From the NCBI GenBank assembly GCA_024687165.1, contig JAILEY010000052.1, forward strand, positions 1 through 62,360: DNA of 62,360 nt, given 5' to 3'. Shown here one piece after another: positions 1 through 7,258 of this stretch (positions are counted from its first letter, which is position 1; each line of letters begins with the position of its first letter). A program made the position numbers and the translations under genes. The notes beneath the pieces were generated by a model. The model had not been told where the DNA came from, did no database searches, and was given only the letters and a program-made list of their open reading frames with translations. The DNA comes from Treponema sp. GTDB lineage: Bacteria > Spirochaetota > Spirochaetia > Treponematales > Treponemataceae.

Positions 1-374
1 GGCCATGGAAAATCAGGCTCAACTGAAAACTTATTTTTTATAAAGGCAAGATAATCATCATGCAAATCCTGCGATTCAAAACATTTTGCACGGATATCTT
101 CTATAATATTCTGAACTTCTTCCCTGAGGAATGCGACAAAAGCTCCATGTGCAGAGGGCATGTCAAAGAGGGCATATTTTTCACCTGTGGCAGAATCAAA
201 AATCTGGACAGTCAGGCTTAAGGTGGCAGGGGAGAGTATAAATTTTGCAGACAAGTCCCCATTTGAGACAGGCTGCTGCATGGAATAAATAGAATTTTCG
301 CCTATGGAAAATCCAGCGTCTTTTAGAGAGTCAATTTTAATTTTTGCCGAGCGGAAGATGTAGCTGTAATCCAT
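1..374 (-). CDS. MmcQ/YjbR-like protein, N-terminal part (3' end outside window)
   Basis: An open frame runs from an ATG at 374 on the minus strand off the left edge, giving about 124 residues. It begins MDYSYIFRSAKIKIDSLKDA and has a beta-rich middle with FDSATGEKYALF, then GAFVAFLREEV and IRAKCF. This pattern resembles the N-terminal domain of the longer MmcQ/YjbR-type (COG2315) proteins, which are small, possibly DNA-binding proteins of unproven function. The family call is from memory of the pattern, not an alignment. The gene diverges from the TfoX-domain gene at 470, and the 95 bp between them carry the promoter of the latter. No function can be assigned from the visible part. Confidence 0.55.
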   Translation of the reverse strand, partial: MDYSYIFRSAKIKIDSLKDAGFSIGENSIYSMQQPVSNGDLSAKFILSPATLSLTVQIFDSATGEKYALFDMPSAHGAFVAFLREEVQNIIEDIRAKCFESQDLHDDYLAFIKNKFSVEPDFPW

Positions 375-442
375 AATGCTTTCCTTATGAGGGTATTTTA
401 TCACGAAATATGGATTAAATCAGTGTTCTGAAGAATAATCTA

Positions 443-451
443 TGCTATAAT
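443..451 (+). promoter_or_regulatory. Extended -10 promoter of the tfoX-like/CPBP operon
   Basis: TGCTATAAT at 443-451 is an extended -10 (TG, one base, TATAAT). It puts the start of transcription near 458, a short leader before the ATG at 470, which has an AAGGA-like ribosome site. Confidence 0.6.
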
Positions 452-469
452 GCAGAAAAGGAAAAAATT

Positions 470-787
470 ATGGTGCATGAGTTTAATGAATATGTCCGCG
501 ACTGTTTTTCTGAAGCAGGCGATATTGTCATAAAATCTATGATGGGAGGATACCTTGTATATTTTAAGGGTAAGCTTATAGGTGACATTTGCGGCGATGA
601 GCTGTTCTTAAAGAGAACGCCCACCTCGGACAGACTGCTTGCAGATTCCGAACTGCGTTATCCCTATGAAGAATCTAAAACTCTGATGCATGTATTTGAT
701 AGTTTTGATGGTAAGGTTCTGATTCAGGAACTTCTGGAAGGTATGTATGCTGAACTTCCGGAAAAGAAAGCAAAGAAAGCCAGATGA
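470..787 (+). CDS. TfoX N-terminal domain protein
   Basis: The 105-residue product matches the stand-alone TfoX_N domain. It has an N-terminal helix, then IKSMMGGYLVYFKGKLIGDI (the typical GG-xxY-xxG core), DELFLKR, and a C-terminal helix ending in a basic KKAKKAR tail. Proteobacterial TfoX is a competence regulator, but single-domain TfoX_N proteins outside that group have no established role and usually no transcription function has been shown. The stop codon overlaps the start of the CPBP gene (ATGA at 784-787), so the two genes are likely translated from one mRNA. Confidence 0.8.
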   Translation: MVHEFNEYVRDCFSEAGDIVIKSMMGGYLVYFKGKLIGDICGDELFLKRTPTSDRLLADSELRYPYEESKTLMHVFDSFDGKVLIQELLEGMYAELPEKKAKKAR

Positions 788-1623
788 AAAAGAAAAATGT
801 CCTTTATTCTGTTCTGCTGATTTATTCTGTCTGTCTTCTGCTGCGCCTGTTTGAGTATTTTGTTCTGAGAACGGATCTGTCGGTAATAGGGGAGGCTCTC
901 TTTCATAAGCTTGCTGGAATCGCGATTCTGATTTTTTGTGCACGCTTATATAAATACCGGGCTGATGAAATTGGTTTTTCTCCTGAAAAAAGCGGAATAA
1001 AACTTTTTTGCGGCCTGCTGTTTGGACTTGTCTGTTTTGCAATCGCGTATTTTACGGAAGTCCTGATTCTAAAATCTTCCGGCACATATTCCGGCCTTGA
1101 GTTTTATGTTACAAGCTATTCGGTGAATGGAAACCTTGGAAATCAGACTGGACTTGCTTTCTTTGCCCTCTGCATTTTCGGCAATATCATAAATGTCATT
1201 ATGGAAGAAGGCGTTTTCCGCGGACTCTTCATCCGCCGGCTTCAGGAAAAATTTTCCTATTCTTCAGCTGCGATTTTGTCGGCCTTGCTTTTTGCTTTTT
1301 GGCATGGAGTTGCCCCGGTCAGAAGTTTTATTGACGGCGAAAGCTCTATTTTCGGCCTTTGTATGAACTGCCTGATTTTAATTTTTTCTTCGGCTGTAGT
1401 AGGTTATAAATACGGACTGATTACAAAAATCACGGGCTCTGGTTTTATGGCAATGGGCGACCACTTTGTAAACAATACTCTTGTTAATGTTATTCATGTA
1501 GTCTCAGAAAACGGCAGCGATAAACTTCAGATGGTCAGAATCAGCATTGCACAGACTCTTTCATTCATTCTTGTTTTGATTTATTTTTTTTACAGAAAAA
1601 AGGACCTGAAAAAAATATCTTAA
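784..1623 (+). CDS. CPBP family intramembrane metalloprotease
   Basis: This is a 279-residue, strongly hydrophobic protein with about seven or eight predicted membrane helices. It has the CPBP/Abi (PF02517) signature: EEGVFRG at residues 141-147, with the paired glutamates and arginine, and FWHG with His174 in the next helix. Known members include Rce1-type CAAX proteases and bacteriocin-immunity proteins, but most bacterial members have no known substrate. It overlaps the upstream TfoX_N gene by 4 bp. The sequence cannot show whether it serves envelope protein processing or bacteriocin self-immunity. The catalytic Glu and His are present, so an active protease is likely. Confidence 0.85.
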   Translation: MKKKNVLYSVLLIYSVCLLLRLFEYFVLRTDLSVIGEALFHKLAGIAILIFCARLYKYRADEIGFSPEKSGIKLFCGLLFGLVCFAIAYFTEVLILKSSGTYSGLEFYVTSYSVNGNLGNQTGLAFFALCIFGNIINVIMEEGVFRGLFIRRLQEKFSYSSAAILSALLFAFWHGVAPVRSFIDGESSIFGLCMNCLILIFSSAVVGYKYGLITKITGSGFMAMGDHFVNNTLVNVIHVVSENGSDKLQMVRISIAQTLSFILVLIYFFYRKKDLKKIS

Positions 1624-1694
1624 AATTATGAATATTTTAAAATCTCTCTTAATCGTGAATTTTATGACTTTATTAAAAAATATTTTAAATACAC

Positions 1695-1724
1695 TTGACA
1701 ATATTATATTGTATTCAATATAAT
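1695..1724 (+). promoter_or_regulatory. Consensus promoter with embedded palindromic operator (putative OhrR site) for gpx operon
   Basis: TTGACA at 1695-1700 and TATAAT at 1719-1724 are separated by 18 bp. Inside them lies a perfect 9-4-9 palindrome, ATTATATTG (1703-1711) and CAATATAAT (1716-1724), which covers the spacer and the -10 box. Repressors of the MarR/OhrR type bind AT-rich palindromes of this kind, and an OhrR gene is the last gene of the operon. Autoregulated repression by OhrR is therefore the simplest reading. Confidence 0.75.
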
Positions 1725-1754
1725 CTAATTAAATAGAACTACAGGAGGCTGACT

Positions 1755-2294
1755 ATGGCAATTTATGATTACAAGGTTCTGGACAGAAAAGGCAATGAAG
1801 TTTCAATGGCTGACTTTAAGGGCAAGGTTCTTCTGATTGTGAATACGGCTACAGGCTGCGGCTTTACTCCTCAGTACAAGGGTCTTGAAGAGTTGTGGCA
1901 GAAATACCATGAGCGCGGGCTTGAAATTCTTGATTTTCCATGTGATCAGTTCGGGCATCAGGCTCCCGGCGACGACGACGAAATCCACGAGTTCTGCCAG
2001 CTTAAATACAAGACAAGTTTCGACAACTTTAAGAAAATCGAAGTCAACGGCGAAAACGAACTTCCGCTTTACACATTCCTCAAAAGTCAGAAAGGCTTTG
2101 CGGGCTTCACAGGTGCAAAGGGCCTTTTCATGAGCGCTTTCATCGGAAAGACTGACCCGGACTACAAGAACACTCCGAGCATCAAATGGAATTTCACAAA
2201 GTTTCTTGTTGACCGCGAAGGCAATGTAATCGAGCGTTTTGAATCTACGGTTGAGCCGAAAAAAATCGAAGAACAAATTGAAGCTTTGTTGTAA
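1755..2294 (+). CDS. Glutathione peroxidase family thiol peroxidase
   Basis: The 179-residue protein has the GPx fold signature: peroxidatic Cys35 in TATGCGFTPQY, FPCDQFGHQ around residues 61-69, and WNFTKFLVDREG near the C-terminus. Selenocysteine is replaced by cysteine, and Cys81 (HEFCQLKYK) sits where the resolving cysteine of thioredoxin-dependent GPx enzymes lies. Reduction by a thioredoxin system rather than glutathione is therefore likely. The start has a strong AGGAGG site (1743-1748). The next genes encode a thioredoxin-reductase-like flavoprotein and OhrR, which fits detoxification of organic peroxides in an anaerobe. Confidence 0.9.
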   Translation: MAIYDYKVLDRKGNEVSMADFKGKVLLIVNTATGCGFTPQYKGLEELWQKYHERGLEILDFPCDQFGHQAPGDDDEIHEFCQLKYKTSFDNFKKIEVNGENELPLYTFLKSQKGFAGFTGAKGLFMSAFIGKTDPDYKNTPSIKWNFTKFLVDREGNVIERFESTVEPKKIEEQIEALL

Positions 2295-2313
2295 AATAGT
2301 ACGGAGAAAATTT

Positions 2314-3231
2314 ATGAATTACGATGTGATTATAATCGGGGCGGGACCAGCTGGAATTTCGGCTTCTCTTTACGCAAAAAGAGCAAACCTCAAGGTGGCT
2401 GTGATTTATTCAGGCGAAAGTCAGCTTGAAAAGGCTCATAAAATCGAAAACTACTACGGCTTTGCAGATGGAATCTCTGGAACTGAGCTTTACAAAAACG
2501 GCATCGAGCAGGCAAAAAATCTTGGCGTTGATGTATTAAATGCCGAAGTCACTCACATCGAGCTTCTTACTCCTCCGCCAAAAACTCTTTACACAATCAA
2601 AGCGGGCGAAAATGAATATTCTGCGCCAGGCATAATTCTTGCGACAGGAAATAAAAAGCTTCGTCCGCAGATTGAAGGTATTACAGAGTTTGAAGGAAAG
2701 GGCGTCAGCTATTGTGCCGTTTGCGACGGATTTTTTTACCGCAAAAAAAATGTGGCGGTAATCGGAAACGGAGCCTTTGCTGTTGAAGAGACGAGCCATC
2801 TTGCTCACATCGCAGAAAACGTTACGATTTTGACTGACGGAAAAGATGATTCTCAACTCAAAGCAGAGCTTTCAAAAAATCCTTCTGTTTCAGAAAAAGT
2901 TAAAATCGATAATCGCAAGGTTTCAAAAATTATTGCGAATGAAGAAAATACAAAAGTTGGCGGCGTGATTTTTTCTGATGAAGAAAAACTTTTGTTCGAC
3001 GGAATTTTTGTCGCTCTCGGAAGTGCTGGGGCTGCGGATTTCGCAAAAAAACTTGGCCTTTTGCTCAACGGAGACTCAATCAGCGTGAACGAAAAAATGG
3101 CAACAAACGCACCTGGAATTTTCAGCTGCGGAAATGCGAACGGCGGTTTGCTTCAGGTTTGCAAGGCTGTTTACGAAGGCGGTGTCGCAGGACTTTCAGC
3201 CGTTGACTATATCCGAAATCTAAGGAAGTGA
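2314..3231 (+). CDS. Thioredoxin reductase-like FAD-dependent oxidoreductase
   Basis: The protein has 305 residues from the ATG at 2314. That start is preferred to the longer open frame because it has an ACGGAG ribosome site and begins directly with the FAD motif DVIIIGAGPAG (residues 4-14). The redox-active pair is CAVC (Cys134/Cys137). The second dinucleotide motif is GNGAFAVEE, but the NADPH-recognition motif HRRxxxR found in ordinary TrxB is replaced by an unrelated TDGKDDS stretch. The electron donor may therefore not be NADPH. It lies between gpx and ohrR and probably supplies electrons, directly or through thioredoxin, to the peroxidase. Confidence 0.85.
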   Translation: MNYDVIIIGAGPAGISASLYAKRANLKVAVIYSGESQLEKAHKIENYYGFADGISGTELYKNGIEQAKNLGVDVLNAEVTHIELLTPPPKTLYTIKAGENEYSAPGIILATGNKKLRPQIEGITEFEGKGVSYCAVCDGFFYRKKNVAVIGNGAFAVEETSHLAHIAENVTILTDGKDDSQLKAELSKNPSVSEKVKIDNRKVSKIIANEENTKVGGVIFSDEEKLLFDGIFVALGSAGAADFAKKLGLLLNGDSISVNEKMATNAPGIFSCGNANGGLLQVCKAVYEGGVAGLSAVDYIRNLRK

Positions 3232-3236
3232 TGATT

Positions 3237-3665
3237 ATGAAAAAATACGATTGCCTTAAACTTGAAAATCAGCTTTGTTTTCCATTGTATGCAGCGAGTC
3301 GCGAAATCTTAAGGATGTACACTCCGCTCTTAAAAGAAATCGATTTGACCTACACGCAGTATATAGTGATGATGGTGATGTGGGAAAAGAAAACCGTGAC
3401 TGTCGGTGAAATCGGAAAAATGCTTTACCTGGACACAGGAACTCTTTCTCCGCTATTAAAATCGATGGAAAAAAAGTCGCTTATAAAAAGACAAAGAAAT
3501 TCTTTGGACGAGCGCATCGTTGAAATTTCAATCACAGAGGAAGGCGAAAAACTCAAAGAAAAAGCCGCATCAATTCCGCAAAAAATCGGATCGTGCATAA
3601 AGCTTTCAAAAGATCAGTCAGAATTTTTATACAAAACTTTATATGCACTTTTAAATGCGCAGTAA
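3237..3665 (+). CDS. ohrR: OhrR-type MarR family peroxide-sensing repressor
   Basis: The 142-residue winged-helix protein has the one-Cys OhrR sensor site. Cys14 (NQLCFPLYAASREI) corresponds to Cys15 of Bacillus OhrR, and Tyr28 and Tyr39 match the two tyrosines that hydrogen-bond the sensor thiol. The DNA-binding part includes the wing (RNSLDERIVEI). I chose the ATG at 3237 because AAGGAAG (3222-3228) is 8 bp upstream; ATG 3231 is too close to that site. OhrR repressors lose DNA binding when the cysteine is oxidised by organic hydroperoxides, and the palindrome at 1703-1724 is its likely operator. Confidence 0.88.
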   Translation: MKKYDCLKLENQLCFPLYAASREILRMYTPLLKEIDLTYTQYIVMMVMWEKKTVTVGEIGKMLYLDTGTLSPLLKSMEKKSLIKRQRNSLDERIVEISITEEGEKLKEKAASIPQKIGSCIKLSKDQSEFLYKTLYALLNAQ

Positions 3666-3789
3666 TTATTTAATAAGTGATATGCAAAAAAAAATAAATT
3701 AAAAAGCAGAGAAATTTGAGTTTATTATCTTTATTTATAAGAAAATATATTTTTTTTTACATTTTTTTTGCAAAAACATCTCTGTTATA

Positions 3790-3820
3790 TTGACATTTAT
3801 TGGGTGTGGGGGGATATAAT
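3790..3820 (+). promoter_or_regulatory. Promoter of the secreted protease operon
   Basis: TTGACA at 3790-3795 and TATAAT at 3815-3820 are separated by a longer than usual 19 bp. The spacer carries a striking G-rich run (GGGTGTGGGGGG) in otherwise AT-rich DNA. The 60-base leader ends at the ATG at 3882. Confidence 0.55.
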
Positions 3821-3881
3821 TCTTGGGATATTTTTTTTGATGTTTGGAATTTATTCTAGCATCTAAACAACAGGAATTAAT

Positions 3882-5639
3882 ATGAAAAAAATCAGGAATT
3901 TTATTTTATCAGCTGCAATGCTTTTTATTTTGGCTCCAGCTTTTTCTCAGATTCGTTCTTACGTCGGTATTGTGCGTCAGAAGTATTTTCCAGAGCACAT
4001 TAAGTATTTTGAAAAATACCGCGATGAGCTGAATGACGCTGGCTATACAACTTACGCAAAGTATATTGATGATTATCTTGCCGGCGGTTTTGGCTCTGGT
4101 TTTGTTTATGTAGCTCCGGATGGAACAAACTATATTATTACGAATCGTCATGTTGTTTCGCAGGCTGAATCTGCTTCAATTGAATTTGAAAAAGACAATA
4201 GCGATGAAACTGTTAAGTATGAAAATCTAAAAGTTCTTTTGACTGATGATGAAATTGACATTGCGATTTTGGGATTTTCAAACGGAGAAAAGCCTTTCAA
4301 AAAAGGACTTAAATTTTCTTCCACAAATGTTTCGGATGGACAGGAAGTCTGGTCTGCAGGATTCCCTGGTCTTGGTGCAGACCCTGTATGGCAGCTTGGC
4401 AAAGGAACTGTCACAAATTCAAGAGCAAAAATCAAGGGACTTCTTGATCCCTCAATTTCAACATTGATTCAGCATTCGGCTCAGGTAGATAGCGGAAACT
4501 CAGGTGGTCCGCTTATGATTGCTTCTGCAAAGTCAACTGCGGGTTATGAAGTTGTCGGAATTAACACATGGAAAGCAAGCTGGCGTGATTCAACAAATTT
4601 TTCTATTCCTGCAAGTCAGATTCAGAAAATGATTTCTGCTGTTCAGAAAAAATCTTCAGTTAACGATGTACAGAGTCTTGAAGATCGCTCAAAAAAAATT
4701 GCATTATCACTCAAGGATTTAGGAAACGATTTTACTGTAATAGTAAAATACATTTCATATGAAAGGGCTTCAACTTATGGTCAGAAGGATTTTGACAGTG
4801 TAATGCATTATGCACCTTCAAAAGTAAGAAGCACAGTTCTTGATGCGTTCAGTTATGATCCTGCTGAAGGTTTACGTTATGCATGTGCTTATCAGATTTG
4901 GAAAAGGTTCAGTGCAGAATCAAACGACGGTGCAGTTTACACTTCTGGAAAGGTTCATTTATCTGGCAGCAATGCAAGTGTTGATCTTATGAAAGAATCG
5001 AAAAATGCGGATGAAGAAAAAGTCAGCGTAACGACTACCTGGGTAAAGGAACATGGTCTCTGGCGTCTTTTTGAATTGAGTGATGAAGAAAAATTCGCGG
5101 AGAAAAAGGATTCTAAAAAGAAGTCAAAGGATTCAAAATCTGAAAGTTATTTTTCATCTCCGGAAATTGATTTCTATAATGCGTGTTTAATTACTGCCGG
5201 TGGAGATATAAGCCTTGGTGGTAATCCTTTTAATTTTAATATTGGTCTCGACTATTTTGGTAAGCACAGTGTATACGCTTATTCTATCTGCTATCATCGT
5301 GTAACTGCAGAAAACTTAAATGATGACGTGTCATTAAACCTTTTTAGTCTTGGATTAGCTTTGAGAATTCCTGTTAAAATTGGCACTTATGGTTTAACCC
5401 CTTATGCTCGTGCAACTGTAGGACTTGGGTATGGTAGTTCTCTATCTGCATTTGGATGGAATGCTGAGGCAGGACTTCAGGCTATGTTCAATACTGATGA
5501 AGATTTCCACTATGGATTTGGTGTGTCTTATAAAGTTTTAGGTTTGTCGGAATTTGAGAATACTGAAACTGGTGAAAAGGTTGGTTCCGGTGAATTCAAG
5601 AATAAATCAATTTCGATTTATGCAATATTGTCATTCTAA
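3882..5639 (+). CDS. Secreted trypsin-like serine protease with C-terminal beta-barrel-like domain
   Basis: The protein has 585 residues with a signal peptide ending near AFSQ. The N-terminal 250 residues form a trypsin-like (HtrA/S1C-type) domain with the triad His90 (TNRHVVS), Asp126 (EIDIAIL) and Ser207 (DSGNSGGPL). No PDZ domain is visible. The middle, about 260-410, resembles no family I recognise. From about residue 430 to the end the sequence alternates polar and hydrophobic residues with many Gly and Tyr, and it ends in ISIYAILSF with a terminal Phe, as outer-membrane barrel proteins do. It could be surface exposed. It is the first gene of an operon with a lipoprotein and a secreted protein. 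Confidence 0.75.
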   Translation: MKKIRNFILSAAMLFILAPAFSQIRSYVGIVRQKYFPEHIKYFEKYRDELNDAGYTTYAKYIDDYLAGGFGSGFVYVAPDGTNYIITNRHVVSQAESASIEFEKDNSDETVKYENLKVLLTDDEIDIAILGFSNGEKPFKKGLKFSSTNVSDGQEVWSAGFPGLGADPVWQLGKGTVTNSRAKIKGLLDPSISTLIQHSAQVDSGNSGGPLMIASAKSTAGYEVVGINTWKASWRDSTNFSIPASQIQKMISAVQKKSSVNDVQSLEDRSKKIALSLKDLGNDFTVIVKYISYERASTYGQKDFDSVMHYAPSKVRSTVLDAFSYDPAEGLRYACAYQIWKRFSAESNDGAVYTSGKVHLSGSNASVDLMKESKNADEEKVSVTTTWVKEHGLWRLFELSDEEKFAEKKDSKKKSKDSKSESYFSSPEIDFYNACLITAGGDISLGGNPFNFNIGLDYFGKHSVYAYSICYHRVTAENLNDDVSLNLFSLGLALRIPVKIGTYGLTPYARATVGLGYGSSLSAFGWNAEAGLQAMFNTDEDFHYGFGVSYKVLGLSEFENTETGEKVGSGEFKNKSISIYAILSF

Positions 5640-5658
5640 AAAAAAAGGAGATTAAGAT

Positions 5659-6216
5659 ATGAAAAAAATTATTTTTGCAGCAGCTGCGTTATGTCTGATT
5701 TTTGGTCTTGCAGCTTGTGTTTCAGTTGATACGAGTTCTAAAAAAGAATATCAGACAGCAACAGGAACTCCAAAGAATTCTGTAGTATTTTACGGATTTC
5801 TTTCATGCAATTCGCAGCAGTCTTTTGCACAGATGGATCCGAATTTTGCTCCTGACAATCAGAAAATGAAGAATTCGATTTTTATTTCTAAGCCTGTAGC
5901 TCCGGGATCAACGTATGCCCTTGAATATATTCAGGGGGCTTACAGATCAGGAAATGTAATCTGGAACTGGGATCAGTATCTTCCGTTGCAGACAGCAGGA
6001 AATCCGCTTATTGTACATGTTTCTAAAAAGCCCGGGCTTCAGTTCATCGGATTTATAGATTCCTACGAAATGCTCAGGGGCAGAACTGCAAGAATTGAAA
6101 AATATGATGAAGCCGGAGAAAGAACCTGCCTTGAGGGTGCGCTGGAACTTTACGAAGGCACGGAATGGGAAAGTGTTATTCGTGAAAGACTTGATGAACT
6201 TAATGGTAAAAAATAA
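5659..6216 (+). CDS. Putative lipoprotein of unknown function
   Basis: The 185-residue product starts with a lipoprotein signal peptide with lipobox LAAC (Cys20). The mature part contains FYGFLSCNSQQSF and YALEYIQGAYRSG, with mixed charge, and resembles no family I know. Spacing of 19 bp to the protease gene, with an AAAGGAG ribosome site, and 12 bp to the next gene implies one operon. It may help deliver or anchor the protease-barrel protein, but that is only inference from position. Confidence 0.7.
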   Translation: MKKIIFAAAALCLIFGLAACVSVDTSSKKEYQTATGTPKNSVVFYGFLSCNSQQSFAQMDPNFAPDNQKMKNSIFISKPVAPGSTYALEYIQGAYRSGNVIWNWDQYLPLQTAGNPLIVHVSKKPGLQFIGFIDSYEMLRGRTARIEKYDEAGERTCLEGALELYEGTEWESVIRERLDELNGKK

Positions 6217-6228
6217 GGGAGTGGAAAA

Positions 6229-6861
6229 ATGAAAAATAAGATAAAGTTTATATCAGCACTTCTTGCAGTTTTGATTGCAGGCCAGTCTTTTGCAAAGGAT
6301 TCTAAAGAAGTTGAGAAGATTAAAAAAGTCGGAAAGAACGAAGTAATCGTTGTCGGCCGCATTTCAGTAACTCCTGAGGAAGACATGGAGTTTTACGCAA
6401 AGACACGCGGCGTCAGGGAAGATGAAAAGAAAACTGACAGTTACAATGTTCCTTATTCAATGCTTGCCCTCAGCGACACGGATGAATATGTAGATTTCCT
6501 GGAGAAGAATCCAAAGATCTCTTTTGAGAAGGGAGAATTCTTTTACGCAGTCTATAAGTTCGACAAAAAAACTCGCAACATTCAGTTTGAAAGCGCAACG
6601 GAATATACTTTTTTTGGTTCTCTAAAGACATTCATTTATATTCCTTTTAATTACAACGTTGACATTCCATCGGACGTTAAGGCAATATATATCGGAAGTT
6701 TTTACTATAAGACGACAGGCAGCGACTTTACCTTAAAGAACTTCAGTCATGTTGACGAATATGAACTTGCACAGGAAGCCCTTGATAAAGTAACAAAAGA
6801 GCATTACCAGCTTTACCGCGCTGACTTAAAGGACAACGCTTCTGAAGAAAAGAAAAAGTAA
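6229..6861 (+). CDS. Exported protein of unknown function
   Basis: The 210-residue product has a cleavable signal peptide (ISALLAVLIAGQSFA, cleavage near residue 22). Its mature part has GKNEVIVVGRISVTPEEDME, a Tyr/Phe-rich centre and a very polar Lys-rich C-terminus (NASEEKKK). No known domain is evident to me. A repeated beta motif similar to the upstream lipoprotein (short VVF/VVG strands) hints that the two may be related, but I cannot show this. It is the last gene before a strong terminator. Confidence 0.65.
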   Translation: MKNKIKFISALLAVLIAGQSFAKDSKEVEKIKKVGKNEVIVVGRISVTPEEDMEFYAKTRGVREDEKKTDSYNVPYSMLALSDTDEYVDFLEKNPKISFEKGEFFYAVYKFDKKTRNIQFESATEYTFFGSLKTFIYIPFNYNVDIPSDVKAIYIGSFYYKTTGSDFTLKNFSHVDEYELAQEALDKVTKEHYQLYRADLKDNASEEKKK

Positions 6862-6940
6862 TCCGTTCAGTTATATATTTAAACAAGCGGGGACGCAAGG
6901 CAAATGAGCGACCGCCTCCGTTGAGTTTATTTTGTTAAAA

Positions 6941-6978
6941 CCCGCCTGGAGTTGGAAGCTGAGGGCGGGCTTTTTTTA
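6941..6978. terminator. Bidirectional intrinsic terminator between the protease operon and the toxin candidate
   Basis: CCCGCCT (6941-6947) pairs with GGGCGGG (6963-6969). It is followed by seven T on the plus strand and preceded by a run of A (T-rich on the minus strand). It can therefore end both the plus-strand transcript and the minus-strand toxin mRNA, as in type I toxin loci with convergent RNAs. Confidence 0.75.
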
Positions 6979-6989
6979 TGCTCTTTGTC

Positions 6990-7070
6990 CTATTTTATCA
7001 GGAAGGTGAGCAGGTCTATAACAATTGCGAATATTGCAATGGCAAGCATTACTTTTTCGTACTTTGTCAC
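6990..7070 (-). CDS. Putative holin-like hydrophobic toxin peptide (26 aa)
   Basis: On the minus strand a GTG at 7070 opens a 26-codon frame. The peptide begins VTKYEKVMLAIAIF (Met at position 1 in vivo), continues as one hydrophobic helix and ends LTFLIK before TAG at 6990-6992. This matches the layout of the Firmicute 'putative holin-like toxin' family: a short polar start with a Tyr-Glu pair, one membrane helix and a terminal Lys. An AAGGAAG site lies about 7 bases upstream, and an in-frame stop four codons before the GTG limits the start. The plus-strand transcript running into the shared terminator could act as antisense RNA. Too short for routine gene finding, so easily missed. Confidence 0.5.
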   Translation of the reverse strand: MTKYEKVMLAIAIFAIVIDLLTFLIK

Positions 7071-7180
7071 AGACGGCTTCCTTCATTCACAAGAAATCGG
7101 AGGCAAGCCGCCGCAATTCGCCAAACGTCCCCTATGAAATAATAGTACAAAAAAAGTACAAAGTCTGCCACTTTGAAACT

Positions 7181-7240
7181 AAAGGGCAGCTTGATGTAAT
7201 TTGAGCTACACCAGCTGCCCTTTGGTTTGATTATTTTTTT
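7181..7240. terminator. Intrinsic terminator downstream of the zinc-ribbon genes
   Basis: There is a perfect 11-bp stem: AAAGGGCAGCT (7181-7191) with AGCTGCCCTTT (7213-7223). The T-run (7231-7240) lies on the plus-strand side, eight bases after the stem. It probably serves both directions, including the minus-strand gene that ends at 7259. Confidence 0.6.
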
Positions 7241-7258
7241 TAATGTAAAATGTAAATA

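Noticed and set aside
6952-7137. 61-codon plus-strand frame
   Set aside because: It starts inside the loop of the terminator at 6941-6978 and is antisense to the toxin candidate. No ribosome site or family likeness.
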